Shown: positions 20,827-33,473, numbered from the stretch's first letter. The stretch: DNA of 64,000 nucleotides from Primulina eburnea (GCF_022965805.1 NC_133114.1:8452261-8516260), one strand, 5' to 3'. Notes: a model not told the origin generated them from the sequence alone. Numbers and translations are program-made.

Positions 20827-23702
20827 CTAACCTTTCTGTCCAACTAACCAATCTCTACAACAAACCAACGCCTCAACAACATCAAGCTTCATTGCACTAC
20901 GATATTGGTCAAGTATCCTACCACCCGTGCTAAAAGCTGATTCAGAAGCAACTGTAGAAATCGGAACACTCAAAATATCTCTGGCCATTTGTGCAAGTTC
21001 AGGATACCTAAATTGGTAAGCTTTCCAAAATGCAAGAACATCACATTTTGATGATCTGTAAATTTTCGGTTTATCCAAATAAAGATTTAATTGACTCTTT
21101 TGAGCTCTATCATTTAATTTTGTTCTTTGAAATGTGTCAAATTCCTACATCATAAATTAAATGTATTGGTAAGAAAAGTAAAAAATAGTGAGAAAAAGAA
21201 AAAATTATCATAAATACCTTCAAAACATCCATGCATCCACTGTCTGAATTTAGAGGAAGAGAAGCTTTATCATCAATGCCACTGTGAGAACTCGTAGATG
21301 TGTTGCTACTACTTGATTTAGAAGCAAGGCTCATATATTCCTCAAACAAAGAAAATAATTTAGACTTCACCAGACTTAATTCATTACTACCATGTCCATA
21401 TAACTTGTTGTAACAAAACTCAACAAACTGCATCTTGAACCCCGGATCAACTATCACAACAATGGACAACAAAATGTTATAATTTGTCAAGTACTTGTCA
21501 AATTTCTGAAACATCCGATTGGCCATTGATCTCATGAAATCATCAGAGCTTTGCAAGGCTTGACTTAATTTTAATTGAACTGTAAAGACACGAGGAAAAT
21601 AAAGGTTGGCAGTAGGATATTTCACCCCAGAAAACAAAGTTGTCTCATAGAAAACCTCAAGAAATTTGCATTTTTTTCAGCTTGAACCCAACGCCTCAAC
21701 AACATCTGGCTTCATTGCACTACGATATTAGTCAAGTATCCTACCACCCGTGCTAAAAGCTGATTCAGAAGCAACTGTAGAAAGTGGAACACTCAAAATA
21801 TCTCTGGCCATTTGTGCAAGTTCAGGATACCTAAATTGGTAAGCTTTCCAAAATGCAAGAACATCACATTTTGAAGATCTGTCAATTTTCGGTTTATCCA
21901 AATAAAGATTTAATTGACTCTTTTGAGCTCTATCATTTAATTTTCTTCTTTGATATGTGTCAGATTCCTACATCATAAATTAAATGTATTGGTAAGAAAA
22001 GTAAAAAATAGTGAGAAAAAAAAAATTATCATAAATACCTTCAAAACATCCATGCATCCACTGTCTGATTTAGAGGAAAAGAAGCATTATCGCCACTGTG
22101 AGAACTCGTAGATGTGTTGCTACTACTTGATTTAGAAGCAAGGCTCATATATTCCTCTAACAAAGAAAATAATTAAGATTTCACCAGACTTAAATCATTA
22201 CTACCATGTCCATATAACTTGTTGTAACAAAACTCAACAAACTGCATCTTGAACCTCAGATCAACTATCACAGCAATGGACAACAAAATGTTATAATCTT
22301 TCAAGTACTTGTCAAATTTCTGAAACATCCGATTGGCCATTGATCTCATGAAATCATCATAGCTTTGCAAGGCTTGACTTAATGTTAATGGAACCGTAAA
22401 GACATGAGGAAAATAAAGGTTGGCAGTAGGATATTTCACCCCAGTAAACAAAGTTGTTGTCTCATAGAAAATCTCAAGAAATTTGCATATTTTTTCAGCT
22501 TGAACCCATCGTCAACCAATGGACAATGTGTGAAATTAGTATCAGTCAATTTCAAATGATTAAAAGCACGTCGATAATATCTGGCACTAGAAAGCATCAA
22601 ATACGTAGAATTTAATCTAGTAGGAAAATCTTGCCTGAGTGATTTCTTAGGATCCAGTGAAGTTTGTGTAACAGATTCTACAAACTTTTTTCTTTCTCAC
22701 TTGACTGCCTTTTACATACTTTACACATTCACGAATCTTGTCAACGGAACGATTAATTATTTTCAAACCTTCATTGACAATTAAATTGAGAATGTGTGCA
22801 CAACAACGAACATGCTAAAACTCGCCACCATTCACTAATGAACAATTTAAACTAAGATGATCCCTTAAAAGACCAACAAACACATCATTTGCAGCGACAT
22901 TGTCCAACGTAATTGTGAAAACCTTTCTCTGAATTCCCCAAGCATTGAATAAGCTAATGATTTTATCACACAATGTAATACCAGAGTGAGGTGGAGGCAT
23001 GTAAGAGAATTTGATAATCTTTTTTTTGCAAAACACAATTAAAATCAATGAAATGCGCTGTCAAACATACATAGCCATCAGTGGCAATAGAAGTCCACAA
23101 ATTGGAAGTGAAACAAATTCTTCCGGGGAATGAACGCATTTCTTGAGTTATTCTATTGTATTCATTTTTATGCATCTTGAAAATATCAGTCCTTGCGGTG
23201 TTTCTAGTGAAATGATTGACTTGAGGTTCCAAATATGTAAAAATTGATCTGATTGCCTCATATTCCACAAACTGAAACGGTAAGTCATGTCTCACAATGC
23301 TAATATTAGCAACTCTCTAAATCTTTCTTGGCTGAACTTTTGTGACCTTATGGCAAGACTTTTATCGCCTTGTTCTAACAAAGCCTTAGCAATATCACGA
23401 GTTCTCTGTCTAGGACACTGTTTGAGAATATGGCGTTGGAGATTGCCTGTCCCCATGCTATTGTCTGCTTTGTACGTAGTCCCACATGCTTTACATTTGC
23501 AACGCTTTTCTTTTCCTTCTACTTCTGGAAGCATCTCAAAATATTGCCACCATTGTGATTTTAAGGGTCTCTTTCTTTTAACACTTCCAGAGGCCCGACC
23601 TTGCAAGTTAGTACATTTTTCTTCATCAACATCTAAATCCAACACATGTACACCCTCCACACTATCCTCCTCGTGAACAAGAGCAATAGGTTCTGAACTC
23701 AT
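20827..23702 (-). pseudogene. hAT transposase, broken and internally duplicated
   Basis: The start is the Met of MSSEPIALVHEEDS (23702). Next comes a BED zinc finger (SQWWQYFEML, CKCKACGTTYKADN, GNLQRHILKQCP). A frameshift near 23292 is followed by the RNase H-like core: FTSNLWTSIATDGYVCLTAHF, where the first catalytic Asp is Asn, and TLDNVAANDV with the second Asp. After several stops comes the C-terminal hATC dimerisation domain (FWKAYQFRYPELAQMARDIL, STVASESAFSTGGRIL) ending at 20827. The C-terminal third is present twice in tandem. The Asp-to-Asn change is G-to-A, as expected from cytosine deamination. It cannot make active transposase. Confidence 0.88.
20866..22509. repeat. 823-bp tandem duplication inside hAT-2
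   Basis: Copies 20866-21688 and 21689-22509 are direct repeats. CAACGCCTCAACAACATC opens each at 20866 and 21689, and AATTTGCAT...TTTTTTCAGCTTGAACCCA closes each. They differ by scattered substitutions and small indels (GATATTGG against GATATTAG). Each copy spans the hATC domain, an intron-like gap and the part before it. Confidence 0.9.
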
Positions 23703-25377
23703 TCTATCAATTAAAAGGCATAACAATAGGATTAGCTACAAGAAAAAAAAATTACAATTCCTTGAAAACAAATCACAACCTGTACGTATTAGATTTTACA
23801 TTTGAACATTTTGAAACTTTAATATATCTCATCACCATGTCAAAGCTATTCTTGCTAAAAATTTAGGCTCAATATATATTTAACTCATAGGACATCATGT
23901 TTTGGACCAATATATTCAAGTCATATCACTCTTCCCCTTTTTTATCCTCCAAGAAAACCCACTTTCACAATAATGCATATTATATTACAACTGTTACAAA
24001 TGGGTCCATCTTTTGATTTTATTTGTTTATTTTTTTAAAAAAAATCTCCAAAATATATAATGGCAAGTTCTATTAAATGAAATTAAAATAAAGGAGGATT
24101 AGGCTAAAATTTCCAAATAATAAGCTATCGTAAATAAGACAATCTTAATATGTCTAAATTCACAAGAGATGTTGAATTTCAGCATGTAAAAAGTTTTGAA
24201 TAAAAATTTAGAAAATGAGGAAATAAGTCAGAGAAAGTGGTATGACTTATGCGAAAAATCGCACGTTTGCTCTGTTAAACTATATTAACTCAGAAGAACT
24301 TGAAAATTGAAATCAATGCCATCAACACGTTTTCCATGAAACAGAGACTATATTTTGTGGCCTGTATGCATTGTCATGCTCAACGAAGATTACTTTATCA
24401 AAACTCAGTTCGTTCACCTGGACGAGAAGCGGATTAGCGGTGAAGGGTTTCACTTGGACTCTTGAGGGAGAAGGGGAGAAAACGCCTAGACGAGATGAGA
24501 AATGAGAAGTCAACAAGGGTTAATCCTTAGATACATTAGAGAATTGTTGGGTTGGGCTTTATTTTAGTTTAGAAAGTGAGAAATCGGCCTAGACAATATT
24601 TGTGTAAATTGTAAAACATTTTTTTAAAAAAAACACATGATGGGTCGGGTGGGTTCGGGTCACTGGGTGACCTGATATTTTTTTCATTTCAACCCGAACA
24701 CACTCAGGAATTTTTTTTTACGGGTTTGCATTCGGGTCCGACCCGTTATGACCCGAACCCAAAAATTATAAACCCAAACCCGATATTTTTCGTGTCGTCC
24801 TTTGTCGGGTTAGCGTGTCGGGTTCATTTTTGACACACCTAAGTCGTGATCAGCAATGAATCTTTAAACCATTTCATACCATAGTATATATTCATGTTCA
24901 TTTCTGTACTTGAGCCTCGTTAGTTGACATGTACTACCATGCTTGATTTATTATATAGATATTACTGTGTTGGACTTCAGGGTGCCCTGTGACAATCCCA
25001 CGCCTTTGGTGGACTTAAAACAACCCATGATGTTAACCAGCTCATATATTATATAAAAATCAGTCATTTTCATTTTCTTTCATGTTCATGACGTAGCACC
25101 TATCTTCAATATTCATTAATGTCTTTCATATTTAATACATAACATTGGAATATGATGCCATGTTTTCATCAATAAACATATTAACAATGTACATATAGCA
25201 ATAATCAATTGGAAAGCATTTGAAATTCATAATATTACTCATGTATTACTTCAAGAACATGTCAACTTAATATTCATAATATTACTCATGTATTACATAT
25301 ATAACAACCGTTAAAGATGAACACTTACAACTCTAGTATGATCTTGAGGTGGAGAATTCAATTCTAGCTTCAAAATG

Positions 25378-25416
25378 AGGAAGAAGAAGAAGAAGAAGAA
25401 GAAGAAGAAGAAGAAA
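25378..25416. repeat. GAA microsatellite
   Basis: About twelve GAA/AAG units in the gypsy-2 LTR. Confidence 0.95.
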
Positions 25417-25522
25417 AAAAGCATTTGGAGGAAGGGTTCTCGTGTGTTTGCTGTGAAAAAGTGAAGATGAAAAGGTGAAGATGCTTAGAAAATTCGAAAC
25501 ATATACTTTCCTATACTCAGAG

Positions 25523-25696
25523 GCACTCGGGCGGTAAGATCTTACTGCTCGGCCGCGGAAATTTCGGGCAAAATACTGAAAATTTGATGCAGTGGCTCGG
25601 GCGGTAATATTCTACCGCTCGGGGGAACTTTATGTAAAAATACTGAATTTGTAGTACAGAGGCGCTTGGGCGGTAACATTTTATAGCTCGGGTGCC
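25523..25696. repeat. Three palindromic GCTCGGGCGGTAA units in gypsy-2 LTR
   Basis: Each unit is an interrupted inverted repeat such as CACTCGGGCGGTAAGATCTT followed by ACTGCTCGG, and GGCTCGGGCGGTAATATTCT followed by ACCGCTCGG; the third is more decayed. The same design occurs in gypsy-3 and, with AGGGCGGTC cores, in element B. Confidence 0.85.
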
Positions 25697-28019
25697 AAAC
25701 ATTCTGTCCCTGCACACAATTTCATTAAAGATTGCTCCAAGAAACGTCTATTCCCTTCATAATTTGAAAAGGTGGTAAACATGAAAGTTGTAGCCCTATG
25801 TCTTGGCTTGCATCTCCAATTACTTTCATGTCATTTGAAGGTTTGAGTAAAATTTTATGCTCATTCTCCCAACATGTGTCAGTATAAGAACGACGATACA
25901 CACTACATAATTTGAGACGATTTTGGCCTTGTTTCTCAATGGATTTGGACAAAACTCAAAACATAAAAGTTGTAGTCCTTCTTATTCGATTTCTAATGAA
26001 GTTACCCTCATATCAATATGATTCATATTCAAATACTTATGCTAAAAACCGTAAGAAGTGTCATTGTTTTCATTATCGTTTCGTGTATTTCAATGTCAAT
26101 CTTCATGACACCATTTCATTCACATATCTTACTGTCACTATTCAATATAGTCACCATATTCAATCTCACTATCGACATCTCAATCAACACGTGAAACATA
26201 ATAAGCCAAATAACCACATAATAAATTACATAAACGCATTAGTAATCATTTGTACCAGTAACCGAACATTACACCGTTAGTCTGCTGACAAAAGAATCAC
26301 GAAATTCAACAGGTTTCCATCTGTAACCGTTGAAGAAATTAAGATCAATTATCCCTGTCTGGTGCCCTTCTCAAATACTTTGGGAAGAATAAAGACATGA
26401 ATATTAATATCTACTGTTGAATGACATTGTGGCCAAATTGTTGACAGCCAAAGAAGGTTCCTTTGACGCTTCCACTGTGAGACGTCTAGAAATGATTATT
26501 GCAATTATTTTTGGCATCAAGATCAACTGGTATGTTGTTTTATACAACATTTTGGTGACTACGATACTTTTATTCCAGATAAGCAGCACCAAGGCTTCGT
26601 AGTTCTGATCTGTCGAATGTTGGAACAATGTAAAGTTCAAATGAGACCATCCTCATATCTGCACTCTCGCAAAGTTCTCAACCAATTCATTGAAGTTTAC
26701 AGATCAAAGAATATCATCAAAAAGATGATCAGTTGAAAGTAAAGAAAGAATCTATCGAAGAAAATAAAAGCAAGAAAGCTCCAAAGAAGGCACTAGTTAA
26801 GAGGAAATTGGTGGTTGAAGTATTTGAATCAGAAGCGACTGATTCCCATCAAGAGAATTGCTCCCACTCAACCAAGCATTCTCCCTATCTTCTAAGAAGA
26901 AAAAGAAAAAAACTAAGAGAACCAAGATGATGAAACACCTCAACAAAACCATCAAACTACCTCACATCTCTGATGTTCCAATCAGCAAATTATTGCTTGG
27001 TCTGAAGATATCTGAGACAACATTACATCTAACTAGTCAGGACTTTCTCATATCAATCTGTCAGAAAAAGAAAAGGAATTTTAGTGGAGCCATCCAATCC
27101 ATGCCAGCCGTCCAAACTTGCATCAATTAGACAATACGAGAAGTTGAAAACATAGTGCAGATTCAGATGTATAAATTTGATAAATGGGTGCACCTCAGAA
27201 CATTTGGAAACAACTCCAAAATTAAAACATTTGAAATGTTGCGAACAATAACAGAAAAGAAAACAAAATTGTGGAATTTAACGAGACTCAAATTATTCCA
27301 GAAGCAATCAAGAGAAGAGATTTCTCAACTATTATGTTAAGAGAAAGTTGTTTGATACTCTCGCTATCCAAGAAAAAGGCAACTTTTGATTCCCACATTC
27401 CAACAACACCAAACAATGAAGTTTCGTTAGCCAATTAAAAGCAGGTGTACTCGATATTTCAATGAACGTAAAAATAATCTGAGAATATTTGCCTCTTCCT
27501 CTGAAAGGAAAAACAAGCTCAGAATCTTTATAATTGTTCGACTTTGAGGTTCTGATGGACGATACTCTAGAACACATGAATTTAGTATAATAGAACTAGC
27601 AAACAGAACAGTCTGAATATCAGATCTTGCTAAATCAAGAACGAATGACTGTAGAAATCGCCCCATAGGTTCAGACAAAACAACAACCAGATGTCGAACA
27701 GGTCGAAGAAGTTCAAGTGACTCTGAACGTTTTTGAAGCCCTTCCGAAAACCATTGACTACAATAGGTGAAAACTCTAGACAACAAAATTGCACTAGAAC
27801 TAATCCAAGTTTCTGCTCCACAAGAAAATTATTCCGTAATGAAAATGGCCATTCCTTTATAGCAAGTGGTGGTAGTGGAATCTGCCTCATAAACATCCTC
27901 TCCAATCATTAAACAGATTGAATCAACAGAGCAATGGATTATCCCATCTCTTCCTCAACAGAAAGAAGTAACATAACAAAAAATTGTTACATTTCCTCCG
28001 CCACTACCATCCTTTGACA

Positions 28020-28117
28020 ATCTCATATGTAACATGTTTCAAGCTCCTCCGTTTCTGACTCTACCATCCTTTGACAATCTCATATGTAATATGTTTCAAG
28101 CTCCTCCGTTTCTGACT
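28020..28117 (+). repeat. Direct repeat of about 60 bp in the env-position ORF
   Basis: ACCATCCTTTGACAATCTCA, then ATGTTTCAAGCTCCTCCGTTTCTGACTCT, occurs twice in a row. In translation MFQAPPFLTLPSFDNLICN is followed by MFQAPPFLTL. Confidence 0.85.
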
Positions 28118-28402
28118 CTTCAACAGTTACCAGCACAAGAAAGAGAACAAAAAATTATTCCACAAATTGAAGAAATTCTTACTGAAGAAATTGTTGATGA
28201 CCCTAGACCACAAATTTGTCTTCAACTTTGTTCAGAACATAATTTGCTAGAAATTGAAATGCCGCAGAACTCTTCATCAATTTCACATCCAAAAGTTCAA
28301 GAAGCAGATCAAGGAAATGAATAATAATTTCTAAACTTTGATGACGTGAACATAGTTCATCGTTCTTTATCTCATCTATAGAATGAAGTTTCCGGTACTA
28401 GA

Positions 28403-29660
28403 CACTACAAGAAATTCCACATTCAACCACACTCAAAAGACGACAGTTTTATCAAAAACCGTTGTTTTTTCATTTTAAAAACGGTTTTAACGAAAAACGT
28501 TGTCTTTGTGTATTTTTTCCTTGTCAAAGACAACAGTTTTTTAAAAACCGTTGTCTTTTATGGGTCAACAACAACAATTTTAGTAAACCGATGTCTATAG
28601 GCGTGCTTTGAAAACTGTTGTCTTTGTGCCGATTTTTTTATTTACCTAAGACAACAGTTTTTCTTACAATCGTTGTTTTTTATGGTTACGACAACGGTTT
28701 TTATACCGTTGTCTATGAGCGGGTTTTTCTAGTAGCTACCACAACAGTTATTAATACCGTTGTCTATAAGCACGTTTTTATGTAGCTAAGAACCGTTGTC
28801 TATTAATAAAATTGTTTTATCTCTCTGTTCGTTCAACAACGCACCTACGACAACAATTTTAATAAAATCGTCGTTAAATTTAGCGACGTTTTTGCTTAAA
28901 CCGTCCCTAAATTTAGCGACGGTTTAAGCAAAACCGTCACATAATTTAAATTAGCAGCAAAACCGTCGCAAAATTTATTAAAACCGTCACATTTTTAAAA
29001 TTAGTGACGGATTTTGATCAAACTGTCGCTCTTAGCGACAGTTTGCTCATTGGCGACGATTTAAAAAACAAACGTCGCTAATAGCAACGGTTTAGGAATA
29101 ACTATCGTTAATAGCGATGGTTTAAACAAAATTTGTCGCTAATAGCGACAGTTTTACCAAACTCCATCGCAATTTGTCTATAAATATCCGCATTTTCGGT
29201 CCATCTTCATCCACACCTCTTCACAACACTTAAAATTTTTCTTTCTTATACGATTTTAGCAAATTTTTCGTTTCAAATTTTTGTAAAGTTTTAAGTGTTA
29301 TTTAATATCATGAATATTGTTAGCATTCATATTGTAATTTTTTTTAGTTTTATTAAATTATAAAAGCATTTTTCTTATTTTCTTGAAAATATTAGCGAAG
29401 GATTAAGTTTGTATATCGTCGCTAAATTAGCGACGAATTTTAAAATTTTCGCTAATTTTAGAGTTAGCGACGGTTTTCAAAAATCCGTCGCAAATAAAAC
29501 CTTGGACAACGATAGAAACTGTTGTCTTCGAGCGCACTCTTTACCACAGGGCCTTTAACAACGGTTTTTCAAGACCTACGACAACGGTTTTCCACCGTCA
29601 TCTTTATATGTCTACGACAACAGTTTTTCACCGTTGTCTTTAGCCTTTTTTTTTGTAGTG
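28403..29660. mobile_element. Non-autonomous CACTA element (1.26 kb)
   Basis: It starts CACTACAAGAAATTCC and ends TTTTTTTTGTAGTG, with a 3-bp duplication AGA on both sides (28400-28402 and 29661-29663), the CACTA signature. The interior has no ORF. It is built from two sets of short words in both orientations: GACAACGGTTTT/AAAACCGTTGTC towards both ends and GCGACGGTTT/AAACCGTCGC in the middle, typical of CACTA subterminal repeats that bind transposase. Confidence 0.9.
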
Positions 29661-30841
29661 AGAGCAGATCATATGGCGTCTTCACTTGATCTAGATCTGT
29701 TCCAAAAAAAATTCAATACCTAAATTCCTGAAGTGCTTCGAGTGGTGAATCTATACTGAAGTCAGTTATCTGAGCTCATGAACACTTTTTCGAAGATCCA
29801 ATGCTGATGTGGTTTTCTAGATCGACAAGAAAGAGAAGGTGATCACAGGTCATATTGAGACTCTGGGTAAAAAATTTCCGAGGTCGTTATTTTTCTTCAA
29901 GAAGGAAAGGCTGATGTCAAAAAAAGGGAAACCCGAAATAATAGCCTAAGCCCTCTGCTTCCTCGTTTCAGCAAAACCACCTCATGAAAGTTCTCATGGT
30001 GGTGGTCATCATAATAGCTCAAGCGGTGGACACAGACCCAACTACTCTATACATCAATCTTCTAGAAATTGATAAAACAGGAGACATAATTTCATTTATC
30101 TATTGTTGTTATTTTTATTAATTTATCTCCGCATCTTATTAGTTCAATTGATAAAAAGTTCAGATTCAGTTCAATATATATTACTTGCACAAACAGCTTA
30201 GTTTTGACATCAACAAAAATGAGAAAATTGATAAGATTAAATTTGAATATAAGTTTTGGTGATCATAAACTAAACTGATACTAACTTAAGAAAAATTACT
30301 AAATACAGGAATCAGTGAACTGAATGACAAAGACTGTAGATGAAAGAACATCATTTGTGGTGATCAACTACGCTGACACAAGATGAAACAGACAAACTCA
30401 TATAGACAAACCAAATCGCCGAACTTAACCGGTCTGATAAGAATCTACAACAGCTCGAGTGGAACCAAATTGTCATCATTTATTCTTTAGCATAACAGAT
30501 AAACTTTTAGAATAATTTGACAAAATTCTATGAATACAACATACTATCTCCGAGTTTGTTCCAAGAGTTTTCTAGAATAGACCAAATGAATATTTGTTGC
30601 TTACTCCTTTCAGCTAGTGTCCAAAGAATTTGAATTAACCGCTACTATCTTTGTAAACACGATAAGGACACATGACATTTTATGCTTAATTGCATGCTAT
30701 CCAGTAAATTTTTGACTACCGTATTTATTTATTCCCAACATCTATAAGATGGGATGCATCAGGAACAAAGAGACCACTATGACATTGATCTTCATAAAGC
30801 ATCCTCAAATCGCACATTATCTCTTACAAGATTTATTTTAA

Positions 30842-33473
30842 TGTAACGTCCGAAAAAACAACATACGTAAACCACATGCATGCAAAATTATTTTAATTAC
30901 TTAATTGTTTTATTTAAATACTATCATGATATTTATCATATGATTAAATGTATGATTGCGTGATTAAATGATAATATGACACGATTACATGAAATTGATG
31001 ATTTTACCCGAATATTCGATAATAGGCAGGGGAAAGAAGACCGGGGACGACCAAGACAAGAATATATATTTTCATTAAATAATGGCAAGGCTTCCTAATA
31101 TGATTTAAAAACGATTTAATTTTTCTAAAAGTGTTGGAGTTCGAATTATTTTACGAGTCGAGCTCGATTTTTCCCGGGAAGCCGGTTTTGAGCAAACAAG
31201 GAGTTTTAAAAGATCAAAAATATTATTTTATGGAAAATTATTTTATAAACTTTTATATTTTAATTAAATAAGATTTATTGGGCCCAATTTAGTTAAATTA
31301 AATAGGCCCAATTGCCCTTAAGCTTGCAAGCCCAAAACCAAAGCCCATTAGCTTGTTAATTTATTTATAAATAAGTTTCCTAGGTCTTTTATCACCACAA
31401 TTCCTTCACCATCAGCAGCCAAAAACACCCTCACACACTCACAAGTATTTTCGAAAATTTGGGAAGGGAAAAGGCTTGTTTTCTTCGTCGTTCGGTCGTC
31501 CAACGTCGCACCCTCCCCAAAGATCGTATATTTGAGCGTTATAAACGCAAAGGAACGTTCTTAGAATCTTTTAAATATCATACAAATCATATTATGCATA
31601 ATTTAATTGTTTATGTATGAAAAATATTGGTGTTTGATATCTTTTGCGGTAAAACGTTTATTTTAAAACATACGATGATTTCATGTTTGTTTTAAAAACG
31701 TTTTTGAATCCAATGAGTACGCTGCCAAAACATGATAAAATATGATTGAATTATGGAAAATATATGATAAAATAATAGATTAATAAGCTGGAAACCGTGG
31801 TCAAGAAATAGGAAAGAACCGTGGGAAAAATAGAAGAAATTGTGAGTTTGTGTATTGGTTTGTTCTAATGCAAGGGCTAGGTTGCTTTGCATGGTCCCTT
31901 GGGGCTTGGCCAGGGATGGCTGGGGTCGAGGAGGGTCAAGGGAGAGGGCCTGGTAGAGTTCTAGTGGGCTAGGACACACGTAGCATGGCTGTGGAAGAGT
32001 ACTCGCTGCATAGGACTCTTCCCGTAGGATGATTGTGAGTGGCCGAGAGTTTCAGAGGGTGGCTCGGTTTGGGGCTGCGCTAGGTGGTCCATCAGGGTCA
32101 TAGGGTCATTGGCAGGGGTTGGTGCAAGTGGGTTCACTGTGGCTCGAGCAAAACGTGAGGGAACCGCATGGCAAGAAGGTGAACGCGCGACCACTGTCTT
32201 CTGATCCAGGTGGCTCACGCATGGGTTCCAGGGCTTGGGCTGGTCTGGGCGTGGTACATGTATGGTTAGGGTCATGTGGGCTCGGTGGTGGCTCGGTTCG
32301 CTGAGGGCTCATGGAAAAACGTGAGAGAGCACCATGTAGCACGTAGTTTGCAGCTGGTGTGTTGGGCCTGTTGCATGGCTTGCTGTGTGGGGTAGGGGCT
32401 CGGTTTTGGTCCAGGATAGGTCTGAGCGTGGTCCAGGGTCAGTGAGGGGCAGTGCTGGTCGAGGGTTAAGGGGTTTTTTGAGTCTTATGCTAACTAAGAG
32501 TCCTAGTCATGTGGAAGAGATTCACGGGTAGAATTTTGGGTCTGTCGAGGAGTTTGTGCGTGAAGTCAGGGATGGTCAAGAGGGTTCCTAGATGGGTTGT
32601 CTCGGGTTTTGCTTGAGGTGACTCGACCATTGCTCGAGTATTCTGGGAGATGGCTCGGTGTGTTTGAATATGTGTCAAAAACGAAAATATATGAACTAAA
32701 ATTGGAACCACGGTTCTACGGGTTTGGTTCATGGCTCACATGGGTAGAAGATGTAATAAAAATGTTATGTTTAAAATATGGAAAAAGGCCCCAGAGAGAC
32801 CCCGACGATCGTATTTCCACGGTAGAGCCTAGTGCACACCCCCATGGGTTATGTGGAGCTGAAGACTGATCAGTCGACCGGGAGATAAAAGCTAGTCACT
32901 TTCGAGGATCAAACTTCACCCAAAATGATATATGATTGAAAGCTTTGCGATGAAAATGATTTTATAATATATGATTTATGATGATGATGATTAAAGATAT
33001 TTCTAAAATGATTTATTAATGCTTATAACTATTTTTAAATTATTTATTTATGTTTAAAAGCTATTTTAAATAAAAGTATGATTTTAAATACTTGTGATTG
33101 TATATGTATTATTTGCTAGTCATGTTTAGAACGTGCTGAATCATTAGACTCACTAGGTTGTATGATGCAAAATTCGATGATTTATGGGAGGCGTTGACGC
33201 TTGAATGGATCAATTGCAGCAGTACACACACGATGACCTTTATGTTTCCACACTAACTTGTAAGATTAATGAGTTAAAAATTATGTTAATGATTTTAGTA
33301 GAGATATTTTTATGCTTTATTTTATGGATAGTTGATGATTTAGGATTGATTTTATGCACTTGAGATTTTAGTTGTTAATTTATTATGATTGTTAGAATGG
33401 TTAAGTTATTTATTTATTTAGTATTTTCGAGTTTATGATTTATGACTAGAAAAAAAAAGTCTAGGCCGTTTCT
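30842..33473 (+). repeat. Probable solo LTR (gypsy-type) in SIRE LTR
   Basis: It starts TGTAACGTCCGAAAA and ends near AGTCTAGGCCGTTTCT, flanked by TTTAA (30837-30841 and 33474-33478), a 5-bp target duplication. No primer site, PPT or coding domain lies inside, so it is a single LTR left after recombination. A TATAAATA box is at 31366-31373. The centre (31840-32860) is unusually G-rich with repeated GGCTCGG, TGGTC and GGGTC words. The last bases are mutated from the expected TTACA. Confidence 0.6.
31366..31373 (+). promoter_or_regulatory. TATA box of the solo LTR
   Basis: TATAAATA on +, followed about 30 bases on by a C/A-rich stretch (ATCACCACAATTCCTTCACC), as at plant LTR start sites. Confidence 0.5.

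Larger units (their letters stand above)
20063..24841 (-). mobile_element. hAT-2: hAT transposon with decayed transposase
   Basis: The ends are TAGGGGTGTCAATCGGGTCGGG and, inverted, GTGTCGGGTTCATTTTTGACACACCTA. Flanking 8-bp duplications are AGTCATGA (20055-20062) and AGTCGTGA (24842-24849), one mismatch. Subterminal regions are rich in GGGTCGGGT and CAACCCG words. The length (4.8 kb) and the transposase on - show it derives from an autonomous copy. It is inserted in the gypsy-2 LTR. Confidence 0.9.
16913..26273 (-). mobile_element. Gypsy-2: Tekay-like element, 5' part, LTR split by hAT-2
   Basis: On - from right to left: 5' LTR (19571-26273, containing hAT-2), primer site, gag, protease and RT up to the RNase H junction, where gypsy-1 cuts it at 16913. 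The 3' half is left of the window. The right flank runs into a +-strand SIRE-type ORF, so gypsy-2 is nested in that element. Expected right-hand target duplication: CCGTT (26274-26278). Confidence 0.8.
19571..26273 (-). repeat. 5' LTR of gypsy-2 (about 1.9 kb plus hAT-2)
   Basis: It begins TGTAACACCC at 19571 beside the primer site and ends at AACATTACA (26273), giving TGTAA...TTACA ends. hAT-2 accounts for 20063-24841; without it and one target copy the LTR is about 1.9 kb. It carries three GCTCGGGCGGTAA palindromic units at 25523-25696 and a GAA microsatellite at 25378-25416. The outer edge is inferred from the TTACA motif and the change of sequence character. Confidence 0.65.
26330..30065 (+). 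pseudogene. Decayed ORF before the SIRE-type 3' LTR (env-position)
   Basis: Several +-strand fragments in order make one decayed protein: LLNDIVAKLLTAKEGSFDAS and INWYVVLYNILVTTI (26417-26602), a Lys-rich KKAPKKALVKRKLVVEVFES stretch (26733-26930), YKFDKWVHLRTFGNN (27155-27340), a Gln/Glu-rich part (28034-28324) and a Gly/Ser/His-rich tail (29990-30060). From memory this plan resembles a repeat-encoded protein family abundant in Gesneriaceae assemblies. Its place between pol and the PPT is that of the SIRE env-like ORF. No signal peptide or membrane segment can be judged in this state. Function unknown. Confidence 0.45.

Noticed and set aside
27332..27905. Overlapping - strand ORFs of 81, 119 and 91 codons
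   Set aside because: They lie opposite the decayed +-strand env-position ORF, overlap one another in different frames and have no motif.
32106..32342. Several 60-100 codon ORFs on both strands in the G-rich part of the solo LTR
   Set aside because: High GC lowers stop frequency. There is no motif, and the frames lie inside an LTR that has no other coding sign.
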